Source: Antitrichia curtipendula
Taxonomy: Eukaryota; Streptophyta; Bryopsida; Hypnales; Leucodontaceae
Direction of reading: 5' to 3'
Length of the DNA: 64,000 nucleotides
Assembly (NCBI GenBank): GCA_951230915.1
Contig: OX579637.1
Span: 31,124,001 to 31,188,000, forward strand
How positions within the stretch are numbered: position 1 is the stretch's first letter; the number at the start of each line of letters is the position of its first letter. The notes beneath the pieces were generated by a model. The model was not told the DNA's origin. It was given only the letters and a program-made list of their open reading frames with translations, and did not search any database. Below are positions 22,615 through 36,040 of the stretch, in pieces. Position numbers and translations under genes: made by a program.

Positions 22615-25600
22615 GATGACCTAAAAATGATTGTACAATAGCAATTACTATTCTAGAACATTTTCCATTGTTCTCAAGGCCACATCAAGAAGTTTAATAT
22701 TGTATTTCTAATTGAACCAAATATGAAGAAAATATGCTACCGTTGTGATGAAGTTATACATTGCTCCAAAAACACAGTAGCCTTGTATCTCAAACTAATT
22801 TTTATGACATATACATAAACAACAATGATCCAAAACTATAATTTCCACACCAATACAATCTCTATTGCCAAATGCAATTATGTTTACAACAATAATTGTT
22901 ATGTACATGCATAACAATGAATAGTGAATTGCTTCAGGGATTACACTATATTTTCAATCTTCACCCCCAATACTATTAATATATAAAAGCATAATATATC
23001 TTTTCTCTATAGAAGAAAACCAGTATATTCAAGAACGGATCAACCTTGAAATTTCATATTTTCAATTTCAAGAACGGATCACTTTGAAATTTTCAAGGCT
23101 CTAAAGTAGAAATTAATTTAAGAATAATCGGTTGTCAACCTTCAAGTTAGTGAACTCCCATTACAAAACTAATATTAAAACATATAGATGTTCATTTCAA
23201 AGTAGTTTACAACCTCCACTACGACATCGTGTTTGATACTAAAAAAATTACATGAACAATCCAATGGACCCTTCCATTTTATATCTAATTTATTGGTGGG
23301 GGTTTAACAAAGCTTTAATGCACATGATGGACATCACAGTGGAACTTCTACTACACGTTTTTTATGAAACTGAAACATCATGAGTGTAGAGTTCACTACT
23401 ATCTACATAACATATATGTATAAAATGATGGAACAACAACAACAACAAATTCAAGAACGGACCATATAATGACAAGGTTTAGAAGGGCATTAAAAGACAT
23501 GCACTTCAAAGAAAATACTCAAAACTCACATACTATAAACATGAATCTATAGCTTACTGAAACAATTTCATATGTTAAAATGAAAAAATCCCAAGTCCAA
23601 CCAAATGACAATAAAATCAGCATGAATAATTCTTGACTTTCAAAACTTACTTAGTAGTTCAACATAAAATGGATTGAAAAAGGTACTTGAACTAGATGTC
23701 TCAATTGCTCTTGATTCTACATACAAACGCGTAATCCGAGTGTCTATAACTCTTCCACAGTTAGTTGTTGCATTATGCAACCTTTGCTCTTCTTCATAAA
23801 TCTGCCACAACCGGGTGCTCTAACAACATCTCTACCATTGTTTGCCTTGCAAGTTATAGGCTTCAAGGTGAAATGCATTAGTCATTGCTAAGCAGTGAAT
23901 TACCTTTACCAAAAAGACCCACCTTCAATTTCTAAAGAAATGAAAGCATAATATTCTATAAACCATCCGAGCACTCAAAGTCAGGACTTCTAAGCGCACA
24001 TTGAATAGAACATGGCTAACACTTTATGAATGGGACTAAATATACAGTAGAAAATCATACATATTGGACTTTAAGCAATTTTTTTGAAGCACCTCCAATG
24101 TGTTGAATTCAATGTTAATGCATTATTAATAAGTGTACAAATTAAACTTTTCACTTATTGTAGTCAAATGACACTCGCTACATATGTGTAGTTCTTGCTT
24201 GAATTCCTTTTTCTATGGAAGTAGTCAAAAAATCTTCACATATATGGAAAAAGGCAAATATGATTACTATTCAAATTATACCATGGCAATTTCAACTCTA
24301 CATCATTAACTTTGGAGACTCCACACGTACACTCCTTACATTGTGACAAATTAACAAAATTCAATTTTTTAATTTGAAATGATTTTTTTTGAATTCCTTC
24401 AAAGTAAAGGACTTGATTACCATCAAGCTATGCATCTCCAATAAAAATTTCATGTTCATTGGACTTTTGCTTCAAAAGCTATAGCACATACCAAGAGAGT
24501 CACTCGCACTATGACTACTAAAAATGCTCCATTTCTCTTGCAATGACTTCTACACACTTCTCTCTTAGAATGTCAATACTCCAAATTCCTAAAAAATATC
24601 CATATCATTCTTGTAGTAGTTTTCCTCTAAATTGTGTATTTAACATTGCAGAGACAACAAAAACCTTGAAGAGTTCGCACCTTCAAATTCAAATATAATG
24701 TCCAAAGAGTGTGTTGCTTGTGTTCCACGTCAATAAAACCTCCCTTATGGCTTATGTATCCAGCTTTTTGTAGAGCTGCCACTGCTAGCTACAAAATAAA
24801 CATATCACTTTGTCATTCCTTCTTTTTCTAGATGCATGCTAGAGAGGTCCTTAAAAATGGAATGATTCCAATTGGTACCAATGACTATTGCCCAGGAGGC
24901 ATTTTAGAATAAAGTTTGCACACTTTTCTGAAGTAAATAATTCCATTAATGTTATTAACTTGTTTTGACAATCTCTTAGTCCACATTATTGAATTCCAGT
25001 TACAGAACATACTTCAGAATCCTACACACTTCAAGGTACTTTTTTCTTCTAAAAAATGTGTGAATACAGTTGCCTTCATTCTTTGTAGACAACCAACAAT
25101 GTTACTATGTGTTTGTTCAGTACACCCAATATATTGTAATATCCCTATAAATGTCATTGTTCCTCATTAATACAACTATTCCATACACCAACCCAGTCTA
25201 CTTCATTTCATTAACAAATCACAATTTGTTACCATTGACTTCATATGAAGCTACTGACCGCATTGTAATTACTATGAACATGAAAGGCAATTAGGAATGA
25301 ATTGCACCGTTGCATGTATACCTTTCACATTTGTTTGCATATCCTTATGACTTCCAAAAGGCAAAAGATTTAGAACTCAGACACATGAGATAACTAGAGA
25401 TGAAACAATAGATCACAAATTAAATGTTATTCACAAACTGTTCTAGAGCTATTCTTTTCAAAATTTAATATTATGAAGTAGAAGCTTTATAAGATCGTAA
25501 TTAAAAGAGTCCCATATTGTTTACTTTCGATTTGAATAATTCTCTTAGCAACAATGTGCACACAATTGGAAATGAAATTTTAACAACCCATGTAAGTTTG

Positions 25601-26044
25601 AACAACTTGAAAAAATTCCTTTTGTCTTTTTATTTGTCAATCAAATTGAATGGGGACAATTTGGACATTTCTTCTTTATTAGTCATAAGCTTCGCTATGA
25701 TGGTCATTACGTTGCAATCTCAAAAGCCACAAAATTTTCAACTTCTTTATAAAAAAGAACTACATAGTCACTATATGCATGATTTCATAGCTTACACAAA
25801 CAATTTCATATGTAACAAAAAAAACAAAAATTTAACAAAAATCAAACCAATGTGAGTAATCCTAACTTACAATTAATTGTCTCTAAGCAGTGAATTCCCT
25901 TCACAGAATGTACCCACTTTCATTTTGAAAAATTTGGGAAGTTGTTGAAAAGTTCATTATTTATCTTTCTAAATTTCATACTCCTTAACACTCCAAAGTG
26001 TCATATAAGACAGAGGTATCCTCAAATACACTGGTTTTAAAATC

Positions 26045-26300
26045 ACCCAACTCCTTTAATGTACACAATTATAACATGTTACTTATTTGTAGTCTTCAAC
26101 AATGTACAATCAATGTACATTGAAAAAAACCTATGTCACTTCAACTTCAAAATTTCATAATTAATTTCACAAAGCTTCAAATAATATGAATCAACTTGAG
26201 TTTGACGCAAATCCATTGGTCTTTAAAGGAAAATTTAATGAAAATGTTTCATAATGTTTCACCTGCCCTAAATTCAATTTGAGCTCTTAAGTGAATAATT
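26045..26300. repeat. Dispersed repeat family A, copy 1
   Basis: Shares a collinear run of words with 35775-36040: TTTGTAGTCTTCA, AATGTA, TTTCAAAATTT, TTTTACAAAGCT or similar, ATATGAA.CAACTTG, AATCCATT and GTTTCACCTGCCC..AAATTCAATT. Identity is moderate by eye, so this is an old copy. Function unknown; no coding frame. Confidence 0.65.
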
Positions 26301-27179
26301 TAATGCATACTCCTATGTTATTGTGTCATAATTTGACACTAGACAGATGAACATTACTTAAAAGATTACTTAAGCATTGCAATTTCATTTCAAAATAATC
26401 AATAAAATCATGAAACTTCAATTAAAAATAAATGGTGCAAATTTATAAAAATTTTACTACATCTTTTCAATCTAGCGTATTGCAAGATCCTATAGTTACA
26501 TGTGTCCAAAAATGATATTTTCTTAAAATTTGACACTTATAGTTGAAATGATTTTGGTGGTTTGAACGATTTCGGTGAAAATTTAGTCACATAACTTTAG
26601 GAATCAAACGCAGATTCAATATGGACGTTTTCTTCAAATCCAACATGCATTATACCATTGCAAAGACTTGCAAATTGTACTTCTAATGGTATAAAATAGG
26701 CTTCTTAATTTTAAATGTTGAAAACGAGCAGAGCCTTCAACATTAGATCAAAGTTCTTGAGTTTTTCTTTACAAAAGAAACTTTGTTTGGGAACTCAAGA
26801 AGAACATGTTAAGAACAAAAAGGGAACACAGTGGCAACCTTAATACATTGATGCTTAATGTCTTAGACTCCACTAAAATATGCATTAGCAATTTAATATC
26901 TACAAGAATTAGAGAATTTTATTGTTTTAATTCTTTATTGAATAGGCTTGTGAAGTATCAATGACTCTTTCAATCCATTGTTGAGATTCATGAATATTGA
27001 ATTACATCGAAGACAATAGGCTAACAACTCTAATATATCGTCAATTTTTAGGAAATCATGATGTTGTTTGAATTTTTTCATGTGTATTTCAAGTTTTCAT
27101 TATTTGTGAAAATAGGTAGAGTTGTGCATAATATAATCTTGAGTACGGTACATATTTCAACTCAAAATCCATAGTGCCA

Positions 27180-27560
27180 AAAAAATTCTACCATTTTTGG
27201 TCAATGTCATTTGAATTTTTGAAATAAGGTTCGAAGAACACTATTTTTTTTACTTCAAATATTCTGTAATCTATATGGTCAAATTTCACAAAAGAATTTA
27301 CAACATCTCTCATACAAGTGTAGTAAGAAAATCCTACAATTACATACCCAAAAATAAATGATCTTTGTCTTTTCATTGCTACATGTAGAAATCACAACTC
27401 CAAGTATTTTTAACAGCCTTGTGTTTCAAAAGACCTTGGGTCTCCATAAATTGAGCGAACAAATTAGAAATGAAAATTGACAAAAAACACCCACAAAAGA
27501 AAGCCTTTGTTCTTCAGGGACGAGTGGTTCTTTAGGGATGAATAAGTACTTTTAGATCTT
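27180..27560. repeat. Dispersed repeat family B, copy at 27.2 kb
   Basis: Contains ATTCTGTAATCTATATGGTC AAATTTCACAAA, then AAATCCTACAATTACAT and AAGAAAGCCTTTGTTCTTCAG. The same ordered words occur at 45.58-45.93, 40.06-40.30 and, more diverged, 38.48-38.67 and 26.44-26.53 kb (for example GATCCTACGGTTAG). Probably an old non-autonomous element or a retroelement fragment. Confidence 0.6.
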
Positions 27561-30499
27561 TCAATCAATGTTTGGAATAAAGACCCTATTAGTGCATTGT
27601 TAGCTGGTAGAATTGGAAACAAAACTAGTGATTTATTTTATCTATTCATACACTTGATTGGTCTTACTAGCAAGGCTTGACTAAATATTTATACGTTCTT
27701 TGATCTTTGGACGGGAATGGAGTTCTCTACTTTCACGTAGGATAGTGTACCATCTGCTACTTTGATTTTGCATAAGAAATTTATACATACTCTTAAATAA
27801 AGTCAAACTCAATGATTAGGCTATTCTACCCAAATAGATCTTTCCACAACTTTGTTTTCCTTTATCAAAAATCATTCCATATAATATAAAACTATAAGTG
27901 ACAGAAGTATCCCTACGTCATTGATAGGAGGTTGTCAGCATATGGTAAAATAATTTGAAGAAGGGTGAAAATTTGAACCTGTGAGTGATAGGGTACACCA
28001 AAGAACCAGCGGCTCCTACAAAAAACAATGTCGTTTATGACTTTTGCTCCTTCTCTACTACCAAGTCACTATCAAAATCAGCTACAATAAAAATAGTCAA
28101 CCAACTAGGACATCCGGCCAAGGTACTTTGGGCAAAGCTGAGATTCTTGCAATGGTTGCATGACTTTCCTCCTTGAATATTTTTCTCCACCCTAGTAGAT
28201 CATACACACAATACAATTTTTAGGAGTTCCGTACTAGTTTCCTTAAACAACAACAAGGATAATGTCATATCATTGATAGCAATTTACTGAGAAACATGTG
28301 ATAGCAAGGTCAAATTCTAAATTGCTGCAAATTTTGACATGGCTATTAAGGTAAATGATACTCTAAACTACTCGCAACCTGATAACATCATTTATATTGA
28401 ACAATATTACCAACAACAACTTTGACTAATGTGCAAGTGGTGTAAGCATGACTTATTTAAATGTATATGACCATTGATCATTAAATGAAATGGGGTTGTC
28501 TATATTTATAGTGGTCAACAACATCCTACTTTTAAAATGAATACAAATTCATATGGTGCTAAAATATTCTCAACATATTTTGCTTCTTCACCCAAAGTGA
28601 TGTCTCTAGAGCTCAGAACTCTAGCATATGTTAAAATGCTAACACTAATGCAAATAAAATCCTTTACCTTGGAATCAGAACTTACTAAAATAAAATCCCT
28701 AAATTTAAATGCACAAAATCATACAAAATATTAATCATAATGTGAAAGCAACAACGTGACATGAATGAAGCCGACATGCATCAAAGTGAGCAACTAACAA
28801 CGTGACTGTACATTTGGAAGTGCCATGTATTGAAGTGAACACATAGCAAAGCCATTGTAAATTTGGAAGTCAAACCTTCCAGCACGTCAAAAAAATAATT
28901 AAGGTAGTAGGCTCAAATGTTGGAGGGTCATTTTGAATCATAATCAGTAACAACTCCCTGAACCGTGCATGTGGTTCTACATGTGGGTGATTGTTTGAGT
29001 AGTTACAAAATGACCATACTTATGTTTCATTTTTGGACAATTCTAACTTCACATATGCTATTGCAATGCGCACTTTTCAATTGCACATCAACTCTTCATT
29101 CTCCTACTTCAAAAAATAGCTGAAGTTAAAGAAGTCCACTGAATTTTGAATTACAATTGGAATAGAATTCAATGACCAGAATTGTATGCTTTCAAGACTT
29201 CCACGAACCTTGAAATCCACCGTTGTAATTACTTTATAGACTGAGGTGTTCTATTCTTTTGCATGCTCCGTTTCATTACTCGTAAATCCTATGCACAGTA
29301 CTAGCGACTTATAACACGTCCTCTTTAAAATGTCGTAGTTATTTCAATTACTGCCAAAAAAATTTAGATAAATTGCCGACTCACAGGTGTATTACTACTT
29401 TGTGTCCCAAATAATATGTAATATCATCAGTTGCGCTCCTCAAAATCCAGATGTCTGTTTTTGCTTCTTTGCACAATTCAAGAGCCTCCTATCTTAATGG
29501 GTACATAACTTTCTACAGTATAATTCTCATCATTTCTCTTTTGCCCAATAACAACTACATTCTCTCACTAAAGTAAGTTAGTTAAGTGTACAATTCCAGG
29601 TTACATAGACTCGATAATGTCTTCTTCAACCAAATGGATGTGGGGTTGCTTCTCTATTAGTCCTATGAACTATATTCATGTTTTCAATGGCCTTCATGGT
29701 TCTCATAGTTTAGTAAACATCCCAAAAGAAACTAGGATAGTTTAGTAAGCATTTGGTGTTACCTGCCGCAAAAAGGTCATGTTTGATTTCTAAAACCTTG
29801 TTCTTCATTGACTGGCACTTTGTAAGAGCTGGATCTTTTGTAAGTAACTGCATACAAGGACTCATCAATTTCAGCCCTCAACGGAACACGCACCAAATGA
29901 TCACCGTTTGTATTATCTTCCTCTAACCTAAGCTATCATCAACAGAATCACATTCACTCATCAGATTGAAATGACACAAATATTTAAAAAGGCAAGCATC
30001 GCTCACATTAGCATTATCTATATATTTTCCATCTAGTTTTAGCGCGGTATTACTTGTAAAAACCAAAATAGGACATGCAATTCATATTCATAAGAATCAC
30101 ACGTTGGATTTTGGATTTGGATTCTGGAGATGACACACTCCAGTAAATGAAAAGTGCTTCAGATTGATTGTTACATTTGATAAATATCATTATTTACGTG
30201 CTAAACTCCACATTCCTTGTCCTGTCCCTAGATTAAATTGATAGCTTGAAGCACACAATACCCCATAACATCGGCTGCATAGCCATGGAGAATCAATAGC
30301 AATAGGAAAAATGTAAGGCATATTCTTTCTACTAAATTTGGCATATTCACAACTGCACTAATTATCTAACACTAATTGATATTGAATTATCTGCTTCTAC
30401 AGCTAGCTAGTCCTTCAATTCTATTAGTGCTTAGATTCTAATTCTGCTACAATGAAAACTTGTGTATATTACTCTAGAATGTTACGTAGCTGTAACTTA

Positions 30500-32040
30500 C
30501 GATATTTGTGCTAACTCTGCTCCACAGGTACTCAAGACGGTGCTTTGCCGATGTTGGTCACATGCCTCTCCACAGAAGTGAAACACTCAAGGATTCTCAC
30601 CAATCTTCAAAGCAACTGAGTTTGTGCTTGTAGATGCAAACCCTAGCACCCCAAAACTCATCAAAAAACTACATTAGAGAAGATCAAAGCTTAAATTTAG
30701 AGCAAGAAGACAGTGAACAATAGAAGACCCTAAAACATCTGAAGTTGAACATTGACACTGTAGTACGCAATCGTCATTGCTACAGTAGTACGTAGGCTTC
30801 ATCGCTACAGTAGTACAAAGTCTGTACAAGGAAGAATCTGGACTAAAATTCTCTGTCACCGCAATTTCATTATCTCCCTCTCTAAAACCCTTCTGAAACT
30901 GTTACCGATACCAACTCTTACGTCTTTCACGTAGCCTTGATGCTAGTATGTTTTCAATGACAACAAAATGTTGAATTGGTAGATTGGTAGTAGCGTAATA
31001 AGTAGGGCTTGCCAACTGCCTAGGATTTAGTTTGAAAGTGCATAGAACTCTATTTCTCAGAAGGTTAGGCTCAAGGTGATTTCTATTCCAGGAATCGCAA
31101 TCATCCACATCATATTTTATGAGCAAGTTATCGAACAGTCTGTTGATGCCGACAATACCAAATCACATTTAAAGCTATTAGTTACCGTTGATGAAGCTCA
31201 CACTAGAGAATGCCGCTGCTTCACCAGCTCATGGAACCAATCCGCACTACTACTCCAGGACTAGAGCACTGGTATTGTCCATAAAACCCCAACTCACTCC
31301 TGTATAAAAATTCTCTAGTGTGCTAGCGTGTGGTTATCCTAGCAGGCTGTCTGACTATCAAAACTGAAGGTCCTCTTCATTGAAGAAGTCTCTGTGTGAA
31401 GGATAGTTGTCCTAAATAAAGCTAGACTCTATCTGGAGTGATCATACCAACCCTAGCTCTTGGAAAAACTATCCTGGAAGAGCTGTCAAGATTGCATTGC
31501 AGGCACTTGGAAGAACTCTCAGGATTCTAATTTCATAGGGCAAAGTTATTTTCTTGCTTTCAAGAACTCTCAAGATTTCTTCTTTAAAGCAAATACTATG
31601 ACAACTTGTAGGTACATCCAAAATCCTCTTAAAATCCCAAATGAAATAGCAAGTGAAGCGAATGAAGGAGAAAAATCAAATCCAATACCTCAAGTTTCGA
31701 CTGAGTCAATTTGAAGTGAAGGTGAGCATCCCACAAAATTATAAAGCTTGCAACCTCTACTCCTTGCCAGATTGAAGTGAATCAATGAAGCTAATTTTTT
31801 CTTGTTCTCCCTATAGACACCAGCAAAGGAAAAAAAGATTGCCAGAACAGCAGTGGAGCGCGTGATGAGGGTTTCCCCAAGCTGAGTTGCACTGCATGCT
31901 ATAGTGCTCCAAATTTAAGGTAAGCGTGCTCTTCCCATGCCATCCACCTGTAAAAGTGACCCTAATTAAACGCCGCGCCACGGCAATTGTCCTCATCTAC
32001 AAATCTAGTTGACTTTTGTAAGTCAGAGAAGTCAGCCCTC
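30500..32040. other. Transition region, possible unresolved exons
   Basis: Slightly GC-richer than the flanks. The minus strand has protein-like bits such as SWSSSADWFHELVKQRHSL (about 31205-31262) and an acceptor TTTTACAG at about 31959 followed by GGWHGKSTLTLNLEHYSMQ. These could be 3' exons of the gene at 32.4-33.4 kb, but phases could not be confirmed. Confidence 0.25.
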
Positions 32041-32060
32041 GCACTAGAGATGGCTTACAA

Positions 32061-32308
32061 CAGACCCTCTGCGTGCGCAGGGGGTCTGACTTCAAACACT
32101 GTTCACCAAATGAATAGTGTTTGAAGACAGACCCCTTGCGCGCGCGGAGGGTCTATCTTCAAACACTATTCATTTGATGAACACTATTCATTTGGTGAAC
32201 AATGTTTGAAGTCAGACCCTCCGTGCGCGCAGGGGGTCTAACTCCAAACACTGTTTATCAAATGAATAGTGTTTGAAGACAGGCCTCCTACGCACGCGGA
32301 GGGTCTGT
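32061..32308. repeat. Alternating GC-rich and AT-rich hairpin repeats
   Basis: Four copies of an imperfect palindrome CAGACCCTC..GCGCGC..GGGTCTG (32061, 32128, 32213, 32280) alternate with a second palindrome TTCAAACACT..CAAATGAATAGTGTTTGAAG. Adjacent copies are inverted relative to one another. Sequence drift is mostly confined to the CG-rich loops. It lies downstream of the fourth exon of the minus-strand gene, most likely within its next intron. Confidence 0.9.
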
Positions 32309-32442
32309 CCGCCACTTGCTTCCCAATTAAACACTAGACTATCCGCCTCAACTACAAACTTAAATGAAGCTTTTAGTCTTTCCTAGAGACTCATTTAAAA
32401 AAATAGCAAGAAATCCTCTCTGACCAAACAATCCTATCTTAC

Positions 32443-33405
32443 CTGATCGTTTCGAAGTTTTCTTCAATTCATCAACCTGCACACAATAGTGCATGGTTAT
32501 GATACCGAGGACAATGTTGTGGTATGATTATTAACAAACCGTAATGGACCAACGTACGATTTGAATGAAAAATTATCAGGATTCAGGAGCATTGAACAAC
32601 TATTGGCAAACGGTATAGTTATTAAAGTGCTCACACATTAAGCATACTCGGTAAATGAACTTCCAATCTGAATTTGTTCAACTGTAGTCCTCCTACTATT
32701 CCAATTTCCATGGAACAAAAATTATATGATTTCAGGAAAAAAATGATCCCGCAAATGGAGCCTAATGTACAAATGAATGCTCAGTAGAAAGCATTCTTGA
32801 ATTGTTCAGTGTACCTGAAATAGAATCTCGTAACTTCGTAAGCCTGTAGCAATGTCGGCCGAGTTCTGAAAGAACTGGATTGGTTGCTCATGGGAGTGCA
32901 AGCTCTTCGAGCTGCAGCAAATGCTTCACTAATCTGCAAAGGATTGTTTCTTCCACTTGCTAGAAAGAGAGGTTCGACAAGTCAGCTAGAGTAGATCGCT
33001 ATGTAAAGTAGTGAACTAAAAATTAAAGTAAATCAATTCCTTTGAAGAATTCATATATACTGAATCGCACTTCATTTCGTTATTTGAAGAGAACCCAAGA
33101 TTAAAGACGGTGAAAACAAGAAGATAGCCAGCTCTTTTGCTATAAGGTTTAGGGTTCAGTGATTTTGGTTCAAGCGGCACTCTTGCTGTAGGGTTTTAGG
33201 CTTTTCACTTACCAATGCTGGAGGTGCTCTGAGTTCAAAGTTCGTTGAGACCGTTGGACGAGCCTCCTTTAGCTTTCTGCAATCGCCAGCAGCAAGTTCA
33301 CGACTTAGGGCAACAACTTTCGTGGCCAAATCCTGGAGACGAAGAAATAGAACATCACAACTCACGAGAGACGATCAGGCAACCAAATACCTCCAAAAAC
33401 TGCAT
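32443..33405 (-). CDS. Unrecognised host gene, first four coding exons
   Basis: The start is ATG 33405, with an in-frame TGA directly upstream. Exon 1 (33405-33391) encodes MQFLE and ends GGAG|GTATTT. Exon 2 (33332-33213, 40 codons, phase 0) lies between acceptor CGTCTCCAG and donor TTG|GTAAGTG and reads DLATKVVALSRELAAGD, RKLKEARPTVSTNFELRAPP. Exon 3 begins at 32933 after TTTGCAG and reads ISEAFAAARRACTPMS, then FRTRPTLLQAYE. Its donor is either GAA|GTTACG (32835, which keeps frame) or the stronger CAG|GTACAC (32815, which brings a stop). Exon 4 (32476-32443) reads VDELKKTSKRS and ends CAG|GTAAG. The remaining exons were not found. The tightly phased small exons indicate a genuine spliced gene. 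I do not recognise the family; the start looks helical. Confidence 0.55.
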
Positions 33406-33449
33406 TCATTCTCTCACTATAGACTGACTCAATTACAATGACTCTGGAA

Positions 33450-35774
33450 ATAAATCTTAAAGTAAGAAGACTTGAGGGCAAAACCTATTCTGAAATCCAA
33501 TAAATTGCACCCACAGTTTAGAATCAACTAATTCTACCGACTCCAACACGATTCATAAAACTTCACTCAAGGAACATTAGAAGTGCATGCCCTGTCCCGA
33601 GGTAGGAGAAACCAAAGTGAAACTCAGATTTTGGTGTTTAGAGTTTGGCCGCAAGAGTGACGGCATTACAACAACCCTTTGGCTTTACGAGGGCCTTCTA
33701 TTCTAAAGACGTTTCTGAAGTCGCTAGACCAGTGTTGCTCTTTTAATCGCAATGTATTCCAAGGAGGGAGATGAAGGTGAGCTTCTCGAATTTTTACGAT
33801 CTGTATGTGAATTTTGACGTCATGTATGGTTTGATACTTTAATTATCTACTGGAGATACGTGAGACCAAATGCCTTCATATACAAGTCATCTCTTTCCAG
33901 TCTGTTCTATCTCTGCAATTTTTTTGTGGACAAATATGGAATTCAATCTGGTTTATATTTGCAGTTGATGTTGCAAAGCTTTTATTTATTCCAAAATTTT
34001 CAGATCTTCGTGAATTTGTGAAGAGAGGGTGTACTATGCAACAAGTGTAACTCCAAAATGCCTTGAGGCACCAAAATATGGTGTTTGCAAAACTTTGAAG
34101 TTAAATCAAGCCTAACCAACTTTTAGGATTTTAGTAGTTTTTATTTTTGGAAATTTGTTCTTGAAGTCTAGTTTTAGCATCCAAAATCCGATCTTGAAAA
34201 TAAATGATAGTGATTTCTCTATTAAAGATTTTGTGCAAATGTATCCATTGCAAGCTTTACTTCCTATAGTATTGAGAGCTCTTGAAAATGAGCCTCAAAT
34301 ACACTAGATCTTGGAGAAAAAGTCATATTCAAAATTCATTTAAAAAAAATTTAGAATATATTTTAAGAAGCCATAAATTGATTGGAGTTATATATGTTAG
34401 GGCCTTTAGCCTTACATTTTTTTGGTCACTAACTTTTTAGATTTGACTTGTGAAAAGAGGATTGAAAGACTTCACATCACATTTGTAGTTTTAACACCCT
34501 CATGGTCAAACATTATAATCTTTCACTCCATAAGTGATACTCTTGTGTTTTCTTTTCCTATGAAATCTCTAACATGTCTAGTTTAAATTTATACAGTTAC
34601 AGTTTTTTTTGAATTGATACAACTTATCAAAATGTTACAATTTTGTTCAATTAAGAGCAAGTTCTAAGAAGCTCAAAACAAGCCTTGTGCATTTAGGGAT
34701 TGAATTATGCTCGCTTTTCTTTAGTATACATTTTTGGACCATAGTCAATCATTGCATTGGGGAAGGAGTTGGTGGTGGCATTTGAAGGACTAGTCCTCTC
34801 CAAGCATGTTTTGGGAGCAACCAAAATGCTTGCAACCTCCAAGAGTTGACACCATTTTTCCAGCAGAAATTGGAGCTACAGATTGAATCCTAAATTGTCA
34901 AGATTGGAGATCAAATCTGCATCCAAGCGTTAGCAATTTTGCTCAAAAAGGGAGTCATTAAGGAGCACCTAAATACCAGTCACAATAGACAAGAAGACAT
35001 CTTGTTAATTCTATCGTGGAGCCGTAATTTTCCAATGTGATCTCATTCTACAGCTGCTTCCACTCCTCAAGTACAAAGATGCAGAGGTATGTCGATGTAA
35101 TTTATTGCCACCAGCATGTAGAGTTTAGTGCTTGTTAAATATGATGCATGTACTGGTAGAATAAATTTCACATAGCTTTGTTCTCAGAAATCAACGTAGC
35201 TCTGAATCCTAAGTTCCTAACAATACATGCATCGAATGATGTCAAAACAAACATGAAATTTGCACCTGCATGCACCAAATTCTTAGAGCACTTTTGTTTC
35301 AAAACACACTTAAAATGCCATTTGAATGTGGTGAAAATACTGAAGCCCATCTATATGTTTAAGCTGCAGAAGTCCACTTCTACTGATCAAAAGGTGGGGG
35401 AAAATTTGATAGAACAGTATGTGCAAACTCAAACTTGATCAAAATATCCATTACTATGTACAAATACCTTTGGTGCATTAATCAACGATGTTGACTCTCT
35501 TGTCAATACGATGACAGATAGAAGGATTTGTCTTTTGTCCCCTAGACAAGTGTAAGTACGTAGATTCTGCAAGTTAGAATTTATTTATAGGAGGAAAAAA
35601 TAATCAAACAAAACAGAAATTAGAAAATAAAAAATGGAAGTCAGCTACATAGATCGCCTATGAGTATTTGTTAATATTCAATAGTTAACACTGGATATGA
35701 AGCTAGACTCAATGTCTAAGGAAAGAGTTGTACTTTAAGGTAGGAGGTTCTAAAGTGGTGTGGACTCTGAAATG
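33450..35774. other. Intergenic region upstream of the minus-strand gene
   Basis: AT-rich with no convincing gene. Sequence just above 33405 would hold the promoter and 5'UTR of the minus-strand gene, but no TATA box or initiator could be singled out. An open stretch with KFLTIHASNDVKTNMKFAP on + at 35178-35438 has no family match and mirrors an open stretch on the other strand. Confidence 0.35.
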
Positions 35775-36040
35775 ATTCCCTACTTTAAATGTGCATTGTT
35801 TGTACATGTTTCTTTTTTGTAGCCTTCATTAATGTATAGATAGTGTACATTTTAGGTAGGACACCATTTTAGAATCTTATATCCTTTAAATTTCAAAATT
35901 TAATCACTAATTTTACAAAGCTCCAAAAAATATGAAACAACTTGGGTTAAATGCCTAATCCATTTCTCTTTCACAAAACATTTACTGAAAAATAGTTCAA
36001 GAAGTTTCACCTCCCCAAAATTCAATTCCAGCCCTCATGT
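35775..36040. repeat. Dispersed repeat family A, copy 2
   Basis: Collinear with 26045-26300 (see that entry). Shared landmarks here are TTTTGTAGCCTTCATTAATG, TTTACAAAGCTCCAAAAAAT and GTTTCACCTCCCCAAAATTC. A partial third copy may lie at 37610-37740 (CTAAATGTACATTGCTTGTA). Confidence 0.65.

Larger units (their letters stand above)
17726..23340 (-). mobile_element. Putative transposon carrying the 18.2-22.6 kb gene
   Basis: The left end starts CACCGAATTAGACATTCTTG at 17726 and matches, in reverse complement, the 3' end of the DUF7869 copy at 45.4 kb. That shared end is strong evidence for a mobile-element boundary. The right end is tentative: CAGTG at 23336-23340 followed by GAA mirrors the GAA before CACCG at 17723-17725, which would be a 3-bp target duplication with a CAC(C/T)G terminus. 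Beyond five bases the two ends are only weakly similar, so the right boundary could be wrong. Confidence 0.4.
23341..30500. other. 7-kb AT-rich intergenic region
   Basis: No convincing gene, RNA gene or complete transposon was found. Short frames are mostly AT-driven. Visible content: a repeated AAGAACGGATCA word near 23030-23090 and 23450, dispersed repeats at 26045-26300, 26440-26530 and 27180-27560, and imperfect ACAACGTGAC..ATTTGGAAGT repeats at 28750-28880. Confidence 0.5.
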
